A DNA stretch of 64,000 bases, taken from the NCBI RefSeq assembly GCF_038595005.1, contig NZ_CP151997.1, forward strand, positions 2,046,001-2,110,000, in the 5' to 3' direction. The position numbers and the translations under genes are program-made. Each line of letters starts with the position of its first letter. The stretch's first letter is position 1. Of this stretch, positions 54,739 through 64,000 are shown one piece after another. Under the pieces are notes generated by a model. It had not been told where the DNA came from and did no database searches. It worked only from the letters and a program-made list of their open reading frames with translations. The DNA is from Chryseomicrobium sp. FSL W7-1435 (GTDB lineage Bacteria > Bacillota > Bacilli > Bacillales_A > Planococcaceae).

Positions 54739-57700
54739 TTAAATTGTTTGAGAAGTTTTTTTACGAGTCTCTTGGTCCAGCAGACTATAGATGATTGGCA
54801 CGATATATAGTGTGAAGAAAGTACTCGATGTCAAACCACCAATTACAGCAATTGCCATCGGTTGGTTGATTTCCGTTCCTTCTCCAATACCCAATGCAAG
54901 TGGTACCAATCCTAGAATCGTCGTCAATGCCGTCATAAGAATTGGACGAATCCGATCTTTGGAACTAGACACTATGGCATCATAAGAATTCATGCCTTCT
55001 GCTTTTCTAGTGTTTATAGTATCTACCAACACGATACCGTTATTCACCACAATTCCCACGAGTATCAGCACCCCGATTACTGCTGGAATACTTAATGGTG
55101 TTGAAGTGATGAATAAACCAATTCCAATCCCAATGATGATCAGTGGAACTGTGAATAAGATGACGAAAGGATATTTAAAAGATTCAAATTGAGCTGCCAT
55201 AACAAGGTACACTAGAACAACGGCTAAGATGACGGCTAAAATCATATCAGCTGCCGCATCTTCCAATAGTTCGCGGTCACCACCAAAGGTTACTTCTACA
55301 GCCTCTGAAAGTTCAGCATCTGCAATGATTTCGTCAATTCGCGTCGACATATCGCCTAGTGTTTGGCTAGACTCATAAGTTAACTCCACTGTCACTGCTT
55401 GTTGCTGATCGACTTGTCGAATAGATACTGGAGAAGCAACGGTTGAAATTTCAGCAACATCTTCAAGTGCCACAAATTCACCAGAAGGTGCGCGTAAATT
55501 AAAGTTTGCCAGCTCACCTGCTGATTCATAGGTATCCATAGGGTATTGAACGAAAACGCTATATACCTCATCTTGTTCAGTTACCAATTGAGTTGCAAAC
55601 ACACCACGAGTAGCGTCCGTAACTGTCTGTGCGATTTGAGCAGGAACAAATCCATAATCCAGCGCTTGTTGACGGTCAATCGTTATGACTACCTCGTCTA
55701 CTGTGTCTGAAAAATCACTGGATACTTCTGTTACATACTCTGCTTCTCGAATACTCGATTCAACTTTCTCTACTGCTTGTTCCAATTCTTGATTATCTGA
55801 TGACGTCATGGTGAATGTTAACGAATTTGGTGTGGAACCTGCAGCTGTTTGCAGCGCAAATTCGACTTCCGCACGTTCTCCAATCGTTTCTTCCACGGTT
55901 GGTTTTACATCGTCAACGAATTCAAAGATTGAACGTTCACGTTGATCAAGGTCGACTAATTTCACGTAAATTTCAGCTTCATTTTGAGAACCTGACCCTT
56001 GCGATTGACCCTGTTGAGTGCTACCAATCAAGGATGTATAAACTTCTACATCTTCTTGGTCTTTAAAAATTGTTTCCATTTCTGAGACGACCTCTTCTGT
56101 TCCATCTACTGACGCGCCATTTGGTAATTCGACTCGAACAGTAACAAATCCTTCATCCGTTGCTGGTAAGAACTCTGTACCTACTCGAAGAAGTCCTACT
56201 ACTGACACACCAATTAATACGGTTGTCATCACTAGCAATAAAATACGGTGACCAAGTGCCCATTTAATAGAACGCTCATAATTGCTATAGGCACGAGAAC
56301 GACGTCTTTTTGCTTCACTGTTTCCTTTTGGTTTTTTTAACAACAAGCTCGCTGCCATTGGAATAATGGTTAAAGCTACTACTAATGATGCAAAGAGACT
56401 AAAGGATATTGTCAATGCAAACTCTGTGAACAATTGGCCTATTAGACCAGATAAGAAGATAACTGGAACGAATACAGCTATTGTTGTTAAAGTAGAAGCT
56501 GTAATCGCTCCCGCCATTTCCTTCGTACCAACTAATGCTGCCTCTTTGCGATCTTTCCCTAGACCCATATGTCTTTCGATATTTTCGATGACTACAATGG
56601 AATTATCGACCAACATACCAATCCCTAATGCAAGAGCACCTAGAGTCATGATATTTAGTGAAAATCCTGTGAAGTACATAAGCACAAAAGTAACAACAAC
56701 TGAGTACGGGATGGCAGCTCCGACAATGATTGGACTGCGTATGCCTCGTAAGAATACAAACAAGATAATCATGGCAAACAATGCACCAAACAGTAAGGAT
56801 TGCCCTATATTGTTTATGGCAAGTTTGACATAGTCTCCTTGGTCAAAGAGAATGTTTGCTTCCACATTTTCATACTTTTCTTGACTTAAAAGATCATCTA
56901 CATTTTCTTGAAAGTTAGTGGATACGCTTGCTGTGTTAGCACTTGACTCTTGGAACACAGAAACTAGTATCGCAGGTTCGTCGTTAGCTCTAGTAATTGT
57001 GCCTTGAGAGCGTTCGCCTACTCGAACATCCGCCACATCAGCCACTGTTACCGAGTCACCTGTTAGAGGATTCACTGTGATAGCAAGTCCCGCAACATCC
57101 TCTGCAGAAGTCACGCTGGATACTACTCGAGTCGTTAGTTTTTGATTATCTTCGGTTTCGATTGGTTCCCCTGGTAGAGAAACATTTGAAGCCTGAATTG
57201 CTTGAACAACGTCTGACAGTGCAAGTCCTTGTTCCTCGAGAACTTCAGGATCTGTATCCACAATGATGTCTTCAATCATTGTTCCTGAAATACTGACACT
57301 GGCAACGCCATCTGTACGAAGCAATTGCTGCTCGATTTCATCGGCTAACTCTGCAATATTTTCTTCACCTGTTGAATTGATGGCAAGTTGAATAATCGGA
57401 AATTGAGCGGGATCAAATTTTAAAAACCGTGGTTGTTGGGCACCTTCAGGTAAGGGAATCAAATCGATTCGTTGAAGTATGTCTAATTGGACGTCATCAA
57501 TATTTGTGGCCCAATCAAATTGTAGTAGTATAAAATTAGCGCCTTCTTGAGACGTACTGCTGACGGATTCAATCCCTGGCAGTGTACTGAACTGAGATTC
57601 CAAAGGCTTGGTGAGCTTCTCATTTACTTCAATTGGGGAAGCTCCTGAGTAATTGGTTACCACTACACCGATTGGGGGATTTAGATTAGGAATGAGTGTT

Positions 57701-57801
57701 ACCGGTATTTTTGTTAAAGACACTCCTCCCAAGATGAGAATGACCAGCATGGTAACAATCGTAAAGACTGGTCTTCGAATTGAAAATCTACTTAAATTCA
57801 T
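54739..57801 (-). CDS. RND-family efflux transporter (SwrC/YerP-like)
   Basis: A 1020-residue HAE-type RND protein with 12 membrane segments and two large extracytoplasmic loops. ATG 57801 follows GGAAGGAG; an in-frame ATG at 57837 is less likely. Motifs: MNLSRFSIRRPVFTIVTMLV at the start, GIGMLVDNSIVVIENIERH in segment 4 with the proton-relay Asp, and the second-half GIVVNNGIVLVDTIN. Gram-positive members such as SwrC need no outer membrane channel and export lipopeptides or long-chain antimicrobials. The substrate cannot be read here. No adaptor gene is beside it. Confidence 0.9.
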   Translation of the reverse strand: MNLSRFSIRRPVFTIVTMLVILILGGVSLTKIPVTLIPNLNPPIGVVVTNYSGASPIEVNEKLTKPLESQFSTLPGIESVSSTSQEGANFILLQFDWATNIDDVQLDILQRIDLIPLPEGAQQPRFLKFDPAQFPIIQLAINSTGEENIAELADEIEQQLLRTDGVASVSISGTMIEDIIVDTDPEVLEEQGLALSDVVQAIQASNVSLPGEPIETEDNQKLTTRVVSSVTSAEDVAGLAITVNPLTGDSVTVADVADVRVGERSQGTITRANDEPAILVSVFQESSANTASVSTNFQENVDDLLSQEKYENVEANILFDQGDYVKLAINNIGQSLLFGALFAMIILFVFLRGIRSPIIVGAAIPYSVVVTFVLMYFTGFSLNIMTLGALALGIGMLVDNSIVVIENIERHMGLGKDRKEAALVGTKEMAGAITASTLTTIAVFVPVIFLSGLIGQLFTEFALTISFSLFASLVVALTIIPMAASLLLKKPKGNSEAKRRRSRAYSNYERSIKWALGHRILLLVMTTVLIGVSVVGLLRVGTEFLPATDEGFVTVRVELPNGASVDGTEEVVSEMETIFKDQEDVEVYTSLIGSTQQGQSQGSGSQNEAEIYVKLVDLDQRERSIFEFVDDVKPTVEETIGERAEVEFALQTAAGSTPNSLTFTMTSSDNQELEQAVEKVESSIREAEYVTEVSSDFSDTVDEVVITIDRQQALDYGFVPAQIAQTVTDATRGVFATQLVTEQDEVYSVFVQYPMDTYESAGELANFNLRAPSGEFVALEDVAEISTVASPVSIRQVDQQQAVTVELTYESSQTLGDMSTRIDEIIADAELSEAVEVTFGGDRELLEDAAADMILAVILAVVLVYLVMAAQFESFKYPFVILFTVPLIIIGIGIGLFITSTPLSIPAVIGVLILVGIVVNNGIVLVDTINTRKAEGMNSYDAIVSSSKDRIRPILMTALTTILGLVPLALGIGEGTEINQPMAIAVIGGLTSSTFFTLYIVPIIYSLLDQETRKKTSQTI

Positions 57802-57882
57802 GAGGTGAACTCCTTCCACGTGCATTACTTTAATCATAGTTTTATATGACGAATATTACAAACTGCAATACTTGCGTCACAC

Positions 57883-57916
57883 AAAAAAGCGAACAACTTT
57901 GACATAAGTTGTTCGC
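57883..57916 (-). terminator. Rho-independent terminator after prfC
   Basis: GCGAACAACTT (57889-57899) pairs perfectly with 57906-57916 around a 6-base loop, and six T follow on the reverse strand. Confidence 0.9.
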
Positions 57917-57922
57917 AATTGA

Positions 57923-59491
57923 TTAAAGCAAATTATACAGTTTAATATGTTCGTATTTATCTTGGAACCAACGCATAGCAAAATCATTTTCAAATAAGAA
58001 TACATACCGGTCAAAGCGGTCTCGCACTAACATACTGCGTGGCCCTGTCATCGACTCTTTTACTTCCTCTTCGTTCTCAATCCAGCGCGCAACTTTCGAA
58101 CCGATTGGCTCCATTCTTACTTCAACATTGTATTCATTCTTCATGCGGTGTTCAAAGACCTCAAACTGCAGTTGACCTACTGCGCCTAGAATGACGTCCT
58201 CTGTATGCAATGTTTTGTAATACTGAATAGCCCCTTCTTGAACAAGTTGAAGGATCCCTTTGTGGAAATGTTTAGATTTCATAACATTCTTAGCCGTTAC
58301 TTTCATAAACAATTCAGGTGTAAATTGAGGAAGTTTTTCAAATTCAAAAGCTTTCTTCCCGCCAACTACCGTATCCCCAATTTGATAATTACCCACGTCG
58401 TACAAACCAATAATATCTCCAGCAACTGCTGATTCCACTGTTTCGCGATCATCCGCTAAGAATTGCGTCGACGAGCTGACTTTAAAGGATTTTCCTGTAC
58501 GAGCAAGAGTAACCGTCATTCCTCGATTAAACTCACCAGAAACAATACGCACAAAGGCAATGCGATCACGGTGAGCAGGATTCATATTGGCTTGAATTTT
58601 AAAGATGAACCCTGAAAACTCTTCATTTGCAGGTTCTACAAGTTCACCTTCTCCAGTCAATCGCGGTTGTGGTTTAGGCGCAAAATCTAAATAAGTTTCT
58701 AAAAATGTTTGCACACCAAAGTTTGTCAATGCACTTCCGAAAAACACAGGTGTTAACTCACCGCGTTTAACTCGCTCTTCATCAAAGTCGTTTCCGGCCT
58801 CCGCTAACAGTTGAATATCTTCCATCGCTTGTTTGTAATACGAAGTTTCTTTCATAGAATGGTCTTGAATAAGTTCTCCATCTTCATCCACTTCCATGAA
58901 ACGCTGGTCTTCTTCTGTACGGAATTGTTCGATACGATTATTGTAGCGATCGTAAATACCTAAGAACTCTTTCCCCATACCAATTGGCCAGTTCATCGCA
59001 TAAGAATCAATCTCAAGAACTTCCTCAATTTCTTCCATTAGAGCTAGAGGCTCTTTGCCTTGTCGATCAAGTTTGTTGATGAATGTGAAAATTGGAATAC
59101 CACGCATTCGACAAACTTTAAATAGTTTTAACGTCTGGGCCTCAATTCCTTTAGCTGCATCCACTATCATGACTGCACTATCTACTGCCATCAATGTACG
59201 GTACGTGTCCTCAGAGAAATCTTGGTGACCAGGTGTATCTAGAATATTGATTCGGTTAGAACGGTAATCAAATTGCATAACAGAAGATGTTACAGAGATC
59301 CCACGTTGTTTTTCAATCTCCATCCAGTCAGAAGTGGCAAATTTACCCGACTTCTTCCCTTTTACTGTCCCTGCATCTCGAATGGCACCACCAAAGTAGA
59401 GCAGTTTTTCAGTCATCGTTGTTTTACCAGCATCTGGGTGAGAGATGATTGCAAATGTCCGTCTTCTTAATATTTCTTCTTTTGTATTCAT
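57923..59491 (-). CDS. prfC: Peptide chain release factor 3
   Basis: A 522-residue translational GTPase. G1 is [15 protein letters not shown] near 17-31, followed by [29 protein letters not shown] and NKLDR, with RF3-specific C-terminal domains. It removes RF1/RF2 from the ribosome after termination. B. subtilis lacks a clear prfC, so its presence here separates this organism from that species. GAAGGAGAATATATA precedes ATG 59491. Confidence 0.95.
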   Translation of the reverse strand: MNTKEEILRRRTFAIISHPDAGKTTMTEKLLYFGGAIRDAGTVKGKKSGKFATSDWMEIEKQRGISVTSSVMQFDYRSNRINILDTPGHQDFSEDTYRTLMAVDSAVMIVDAAKGIEAQTLKLFKVCRMRGIPIFTFINKLDRQGKEPLALMEEIEEVLEIDSYAMNWPIGMGKEFLGIYDRYNNRIEQFRTEEDQRFMEVDEDGELIQDHSMKETSYYKQAMEDIQLLAEAGNDFDEERVKRGELTPVFFGSALTNFGVQTFLETYLDFAPKPQPRLTGEGELVEPANEEFSGFIFKIQANMNPAHRDRIAFVRIVSGEFNRGMTVTLARTGKSFKVSSSTQFLADDRETVESAVAGDIIGLYDVGNYQIGDTVVGGKKAFEFEKLPQFTPELFMKVTAKNVMKSKHFHKGILQLVQEGAIQYYKTLHTEDVILGAVGQLQFEVFEHRMKNEYNVEVRMEPIGSKVARWIENEEEVKESMTGPRSMLVRDRFDRYVFLFENDFAMRWFQDKYEHIKLYNLL

Positions 59492-59551
59492 TATATATTC
59501 TCCTTCATTTTTGCCTATCTAATCATACGTATTTTTAGTGCAGATGGCAAG

Positions 59552-60583
59552 TTATACTAATGGAGACTGGATATAACAGTGCAATAAACGGTACGTAGCT
59601 TCTAATGATTTTTCATGCGTTCTTTCGTAAGCGTGTGATGATTCAATACCTGCTCCACACAAGGCATGTTTAACATCAATTCCAGCAGACACTGCAGCAG
59701 AAGCGTCGGAAGCGTAGAACGGATAAATATCGACCTTATACGGAATAGAGTGATCTTTAGCTAGTTGAATCAAATGGGAAGTCAATTCATAGTGATAGGG
59801 CCCTGAACTGTCCTTTGCACAAATAGATGCCGTAAACTCATCAGATGCTTGCCCATCTCCTAAAGCTCCCATATCAACAGCTAAATACTCGCTTACATGT
59901 TCAGGGATCGATGAATTTCCACCATAGCCGATTTCTTCATTGGTAGAAATATAAAAATAAGTATCAACAGGAAGCGTTTCCTTGCCAGATTTACATTCTT
60001 CCAACAGCGTCAATAAGAGCGCTACACTTGCTTTATCATCTAGGTGGCGAGATTTAACGAAACCACTGCTAGTATGTTCAAAACGTGGATCGAAGCTCAC
60101 AAAGTCGCCTACCTCGATTCCACTAGCTGCTGTCTCTTTGCGGGAAGTGACTACTTCATCTAAACGTACTTCAATATTATCGTCAGAACGATCTGTCTGG
60201 CCAGATTTTGCATAGACATGGACCGAGGATTGGTGCATCAAAATCGTACCTCGGTACGTTTTACCAGAGCGAGTGAAAATGGTACACGTTTCATTCTCTA
60301 CTGCGTTCCAATTAAAGCCGCCTACTTTTGACAGTTTCAATCGGCCATCAGCCTTGATCTCTCTCACCATAGCTCCTAGTGTATCCACGTGAGCCGTCAC
60401 TAAACGTGCTTGGTCTGAACGAGCACCGTGCACTTTAACAATGACAGCCCCTTTGTTAGTTTTATGAACATCGTAGCCTAAATCAGTTATGTATGTTTCA
60501 ATCCAGTTTACAATGTCCTTAGTGAATCCTGTGGGACTTGGTATGGATACAAGTTGCTCCAATAAAGTTATTACCTTTTTCAT
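59552..60583 (-). CDS. M42-family metallopeptidase (YhfE-like)
   Basis: A 343-residue aminopeptidase. ATG 60583 is used because GGGGG lies before it and the sequence begins MKKVITLLEQLVSIPSPTGF; the open frame upstream to 60754 is not family-like. Metal and catalytic residues: TAHVDTLG near 62-69, HLDDKASVALL near 179, NEEIGYGG near 213, AVDMGALG near 235 and SHAYERTH near 316. These enzymes form large tetrahedral complexes and cleave N-terminal residues from peptides. It is divergent from the adjacent sensor kinase gene. Confidence 0.88.
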   Translation of the reverse strand: MKKVITLLEQLVSIPSPTGFTKDIVNWIETYITDLGYDVHKTNKGAVIVKVHGARSDQARLVTAHVDTLGAMVREIKADGRLKLSKVGGFNWNAVENETCTIFTRSGKTYRGTILMHQSSVHVYAKSGQTDRSDDNIEVRLDEVVTSRKETAASGIEVGDFVSFDPRFEHTSSGFVKSRHLDDKASVALLLTLLEECKSGKETLPVDTYFYISTNEEIGYGGNSSIPEHVSEYLAVDMGALGDGQASDEFTASICAKDSSGPYHYELTSHLIQLAKDHSIPYKVDIYPFYASDASAAVSAGIDVKHALCGAGIESSHAYERTHEKSLEATYRLLHCYIQSPLV

Positions 60584-60708
60584 AGATATACCCCCATTTC
60601 TTCCTCTTTTATCATACCAGAATGTATAGTCAACATGAATGTTTCCTGCTACACTTCTTGTATAGATACTAGCGGCAATCACTATTCGTTTGTCCGGAGG
60701 GGGTACAA

Positions 60709-62298
60709 ATGGATAAACAAAGATATCTTCAAATTCGTCTTCGCTATTTTTCAAGTCTGATCAGTGTATTTGTCATCATTCATCTCGTATTTGCCACATT
60801 ACATACTCAGGTCCATTCAGACTATTTCTATGTTTACTCGGTTATTTATTTGGTGTTTTTAGGGTACTTGATCAGAGCTAAAACAGTATCATCATGGTCA
60901 CCTTATTTATTCATCGTTACATTAAATGTCTACATCATGCTGGAATATACGACTGAGATGAGTTATTCCTATGTCATTTTTCTAGCCTACCCAATTTTCA
61001 TTGCAACCTATTTTCAGCTACTCCCGGTCATCTTTCTCGTCATCGGCTTGACGTATGTTGAATTATTTTTTATTTTTTCTCAACTTTCCTCCGGATTTTC
61101 TAACCAGCTTTCCAGACATGATGTGGAGTTGGTATTATTCTTCTTTTTCATGCTTCTAAGCACAACCATCTTGTACATGTGGGTGGAAAAGAAAATTTTG
61201 CAATCCATCAATTCTCAAAACGCTTTAATGAAAAATCAGCTATTAAGTCAAGAAGGCTATTTTCGATTGTTTTTTGATACCGCCAAAGATGGGATTGCTG
61301 TGTTCGATTTGTCCAATAAATTAATTGACCTCAATCCTGCCTTCGAAGAATTATATGGCTACGCAAGACATGAGGTTTTAGGTAAAGAGATCTTCTTTGT
61401 AGCTCCCGAACTGGAAAGCCAAGCGCGAGAAAGAGTGGATCAAATACAAAAAGGCAATGTTTTTCATTTTGAGTCTCAAGATATGAGAAAAGACGGTAAA
61501 CTGATTGATGTTCTATTAACGCTCTCCCCTATCCATGATAAAAAAGGAAGCATTATTGCGATGTCGTTAATTTCTCGTGACATCAGTTTTCAAAAAGAAA
61601 CAGAAAAATTAAGGTTACAAACAGAAAGACTTCAACTTGCAGGAGAAATTGCAGCGGGAGTTGCACATGAAATACGCAATCCTATGACCGTGATTTCAGG
61701 ATTCATACAAATGATGAACAAAAACGAGACTTCTTCCTCTTACCGGTATACAAAACTGATTGAAGGGGAAATTAAGAGAATCGACTACATTATTAGTGAA
61801 TTTTTACAGCTATCAAAGCCTTCGCCATCACTTCATGAAAAGTTTTACCTACGCTCCGTATTAAATGATGTGTTGCGATTGTTCGAGCCTCAATTGCAAA
61901 GTTCTCGCATCACATTGCACCATAAATGGAATGCACATGATATGTGGTTACAAGGAGATGAGGCACATGTTAAACAAGTCTTCATCAATATTATTAAAAA
62001 TGCGGTAGAGGCCAGTGAGGACACAGGAGACATTCACATTTATAGCTATTCCAAGAATCACGAAGATTATATTGTGGTTGTGCGTGATACAGGTACAGGT
62101 ATGACCGAGGAAGTTATTGAAAACCTGTACAATCCTTTCTTTACTACAAAAGCTGAAGGAACAGGACTGGGTATGTTGATTACTCAAAAAATCATGGCCG
62201 ATGTCAATGGAAAAATTGAAGTGGACTCTGAAGAAGGCAATGGAACAACTTTCTTTTTACATTTTAAAAAAGTGACACCTCCGGGTGAAAGCAATTGA
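60709..62298 (+). CDS. Membrane-bound PAS sensor histidine kinase
   Basis: A 529-residue kinase. GGAGGGGG lies 5 bases before ATG 60709. About six membrane segments fill residues 14-160, a PAS domain follows (about 185-300, GYFRLFFDTAKDGIAVFD), then HisKA with AAGVAHEIRNPMTVISGF near 314-331 and an HATPase domain with NIIKNAVEAS, DTGTGM and FFTTKAEGTGLGM. No response regulator gene is beside it, as for orphan sporulation-type kinases KinB-KinE that feed the Spo0 phosphorelay. The signal is unknown. Unlike the related kinase at 49.3-50.4 kb it is intact. Confidence 0.87.
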   Translation: MDKQRYLQIRLRYFSSLISVFVIIHLVFATLHTQVHSDYFYVYSVIYLVFLGYLIRAKTVSSWSPYLFIVTLNVYIMLEYTTEMSYSYVIFLAYPIFIATYFQLLPVIFLVIGLTYVELFFIFSQLSSGFSNQLSRHDVELVLFFFFMLLSTTILYMWVEKKILQSINSQNALMKNQLLSQEGYFRLFFDTAKDGIAVFDLSNKLIDLNPAFEELYGYARHEVLGKEIFFVAPELESQARERVDQIQKGNVFHFESQDMRKDGKLIDVLLTLSPIHDKKGSIIAMSLISRDISFQKETEKLRLQTERLQLAGEIAAGVAHEIRNPMTVISGFIQMMNKNETSSSYRYTKLIEGEIKRIDYIISEFLQLSKPSPSLHEKFYLRSVLNDVLRLFEPQLQSSRITLHHKWNAHDMWLQGDEAHVKQVFINIIKNAVEASEDTGDIHIYSYSKNHEDYIVVVRDTGTGMTEEVIENLYNPFFTTKAEGTGLGMLITQKIMADVNGKIEVDSEEGNGTTFFLHFKKVTPPGESN

Positions 62299-62302
62299 CG
62301 AA

Positions 62303-62338
62303 GAGGAGGCTCACGACGCGCCCACGGAACGCAGCCCC
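62303..62338. repeat. GC-rich dispersed repeat, copy 2
   Basis: GAGGAGGCTCACGACGCGCC is followed by CACGGAACGCAGCCCC; the 36 bases differ from 7301-7336 at three positions. It starts 4 bases after the sensor kinase stop and is followed by GGAACGGAACTCAA and then palindrome copy I. Confidence 0.75.
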
Positions 62339-62362
62339 GGAACGGAACTCAATATATAGGAA

Positions 62363-62415
62363 AAATCAGCAAATTCTCTGGAATTCACCCTAGAGAACTT
62401 GCTGATTTATTTTTG
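62363..62415. repeat. Dispersed palindromic unit, copy I
   Basis: AAATCAGCAAATTCTCT (62363-62379) pairs with 62392-62408 around a loop containing AATTCACC. TTTTGTTCC follows, like the outer end of copy A. Convergent kinase/aldehyde dehydrogenase junction. Confidence 0.82.
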
Positions 62416-62490
62416 TTCCAATCTCTTTGTTTTGTGTTGCTTACGTTACTACAACGTTATACTACCTTATTTCCAAATAAAATTTTTTCA

Positions 62491-63879
62491 CTATTTTAGT
62501 ACGGAACGAACTAATTTTACTTTTGATTTATACGGCGGATAAAGTAGATTGATTGGTAGTTTGGTACTCTTTTTTAAGATTGATTTCTGATGAGTAAATT
62601 GGTCAAAGCTGGCACGTCCATGGTAAGAGCCCATACCAGAAGTACCAACACCACCGAACGGTAGACTGACACTACCAACATGGGAAATCGTATCATTTAT
62701 ACAGCCCCCACCGAATGGGAAGGACTCTACAAAATAATCTTGTGCACGCTCGTGCTCACTAAAGAAATAAGCAGCAAGCGGTTTTGGTAATTTACGAATA
62801 TCATAGATAGCGCGGCTTAAATCCGTGTATGTCAGAATCGGTAATAGAGGTCCAAACAATTCATCTTCCATCAGTGGATGATCAAAATTCTCTACTTCAA
62901 ATAAGGAAGGTTCAATGTACAGGTCTTCTCGATCGGTTTGGCCACCGTGTACTAAACTATCTTCTGACTTAGTTAGCAAGTCATGCAATCGGTCAAACTG
63001 TTTATGATTCACTATGCGACTAAAATCAGGACTTGTTTGAGCATCTTCTCCATAAAAAGTAGCAATAGTCTCTTTCAGTTTGGCAATGAATGGTTCTTTC
63101 ACACTCTCATGCACCACTAAATAATCTGGCGCCACACAAGTTTGGCCCGAGTTCATAAATTTACCCCAAACGATTCTCTTTGCTGCTACGTCAAGATTGG
63201 CTGTATGGTCAATAATTGCTGGTGATTTACCTCCGAGTTCCAAAACTACTGGTGTTAATCGCTCAGCTGCAGCTTTCATGACGACTTTCCCTACTTGCAC
63301 ACTGCCCGTGAAGAAAATCAAATCAAACGGTGCGTGAATCAACGTGGATGTTTCTTCTTTTTCTCCCTCAACTACACGGATGTAATCTGCAGAGAACGTA
63401 TCTTCAATTAACGTGCGTACCACTTTTGTGACATGAGGAGTGGCTTCAGAAGGTTTGACGACTGCCGCATTACCTCCCACGATAGCACCTATTAAAGGCT
63501 CCATCACTAATTGGAAAGGGTAATTGAAAGGTGCGATAATCAGACAGCTACCATAAGGTTCATGAATCAAATAACTTTTAGCTGGTTGTAAAACTGTTGG
63601 TGTTTTTACACTTTGCGGCTTCATCCAATCTGCTAAGTTCTTTTTCATGTAAGAGATTGATTCATAGATAATCCCTATTTCTGTTGTAAACGCCTCAAAT
63701 TCACTTTTTCGAAGATCTTGATGGAGAGCTTCTAAAATTTCTGGTTCAAACTTTTTGATAGCTTGCCGCAATAATTCTAGTTGTTCTAATCGAAATTCTA
63801 AAGACTTCGTCTCACCTGCGTAAACTTTATACTGTTGTTCTTTAATCCAACTTTCCACTTGCTGTTCAGTGAAATTCAT
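62491..63879 (-). CDS. Aldehyde dehydrogenase (YwdH/AldH-like)
   Basis: A 462-residue NAD(P)-dependent enzyme. ATG 63879 follows GGGAGGAATTCG; the frame stays open to the window edge but without a site. Family motifs: IIAPFNYPFQL near 112-122, FTGSVQVGK near 187, ELGGKSPAI near 210 with the general-base Glu, and the nucleophile Cys in NSGQTCVAPDY near 242. The short length and the C-terminal hydrophobic-basic tail (INLLYPPYKSKVKLVRSV) are those of fatty aldehyde dehydrogenases of this class, which may sit at the membrane. Confidence 0.9.
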   Translation of the reverse strand: MNFTEQQVESWIKEQQYKVYAGETKSLEFRLEQLELLRQAIKKFEPEILEALHQDLRKSEFEAFTTEIGIIYESISYMKKNLADWMKPQSVKTPTVLQPAKSYLIHEPYGSCLIIAPFNYPFQLVMEPLIGAIVGGNAAVVKPSEATPHVTKVVRTLIEDTFSADYIRVVEGEKEETSTLIHAPFDLIFFTGSVQVGKVVMKAAAERLTPVVLELGGKSPAIIDHTANLDVAAKRIVWGKFMNSGQTCVAPDYLVVHESVKEPFIAKLKETIATFYGEDAQTSPDFSRIVNHKQFDRLHDLLTKSEDSLVHGGQTDREDLYIEPSLFEVENFDHPLMEDELFGPLLPILTYTDLSRAIYDIRKLPKPLAAYFFSEHERAQDYFVESFPFGGGCINDTISHVGSVSLPFGGVGTSGMGSYHGRASFDQFTHQKSILKKSTKLPINLLYPPYKSKVKLVRSVLK

Positions 63880-64000
63880 CGAATTCCTCCCATCTACTCT
63901 AGTTACAAGTATACGAGGAAACGTTTTTTGAGACAATGAATCAGCATTCACCTCTAGGTCTTTCTTCTTATTTTTAAATTTTAAGTGTTTAATTAGCAAA

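Noticed and set aside
60584-60754. 57-residue extension of the M42 peptidase
   Set aside because: It overlaps the divergent kinase start and its control region and is unlike the family; ATG 60583 has a GGGGG site and a typical N-terminus.

Overview
The window is a 64 kb chromosomal segment from a low-to-moderate GC Gram-positive bacterium of the order Bacillales. Nearly every recognisable core gene has its closest remembered relative in Bacillus subtilis. The order of these genes follows the B. subtilis segment from ykr/yku through pdh, ykt, yla, fts/pyc, cta to ylb, read in the opposite direction. L-shaped details (aspartokinase-like and Mur-ligase extras, potABCD next to rnjA, prfC, REP-like repeats) suggest the Planococcaceae side of the order rather than Bacillus itself; that family assignment is an inference. 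No rRNA, tRNA, prophage, insertion sequence transposase or CRISPR array was seen.

Layout. 1-4.4 kb: ylbF (cut by the window edge), a PaaI-type thioesterase, a shortened MurE-like ligase divergent from a damaged aspartokinase-like gene, ylbC and a YugN-like gene. 4.4-13.8 kb: an AI-2E-family exporter, then the caa3 cytochrome c oxidase cluster (yozB, ctaG, a 670 bp repeat-filled gap, ctaF, ctaE, ctaD, ctaC, ctaB and divergent ctaA). 14-24.5 kb: pyc, ftsW, ylaN, ylaL, ylaI, ylaH, typA, ylaF, suhB, a YkzI-like gene, yktB, yktA. 24.5-33.9 kb: a nitronate monooxygenase, speA, a polysaccharide deacetylase lipoprotein, the pyruvate dehydrogenase operon pdhABCD and ykyA. 33.9-41.4 kb: def, an unannotated 23-residue cationic peptide unit, rpoY-rnjA, ktrC and the polyamine importer potABCD. 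41.5-50.4 kb: an MFS exporter, ccpC, cbpB/darB, fadH, ykyB, ykwC, a Spo0E-like gene, small genes, a CPBP protease, a lipoprotein, mhqR and a histidine kinase split by an in-frame TGA. 50.5-64 kb: a B12-binding radical SAM protein, ktrD, a TerC-family exporter behind a manganese (yybP-ykoY) riboswitch, an RND transporter, prfC, an M42 aminopeptidase, a membrane sensor kinase and an aldehyde dehydrogenase.

How the genes work together. The cta genes make, farnesylate/oxidise haem for, and assemble one terminal oxidase. pdhABCD, pyc and ccpC sit around the pyruvate/acetyl-CoA/oxaloacetate/citrate node. speA (arginine decarboxylase) and potABCD (polyamine uptake) give synthesis and import of polyamines within 16 kb. 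ktrC and ktrD form a potassium uptake pair; together with darB/cbpB and pyc they are known c-di-AMP-linked functions in this order. Envelope functions are ftsW, the MurE-like ligase, the NodB deacetylase and several lipoproteins.

Most notable non-coding observation: nine imperfect palindromes of a shared TTCTCT...AGAGAA architecture, eight of them exactly at convergent gene junctions, the best copies about 85-95 bp long with GGGACAAAAT-like ends and present in both orientations. They look like a dispersed REP/MITE-type unit used as a bidirectional terminator. Other points are the TGA-split kinase, the frameshifted aspartokinase-like gene beside the MurE-like ligase, the promoter-RBS-23 codon-terminator unit at 34.6 kb, and GGTACC-containing inverted repeats at 7.4-7.6 kb.
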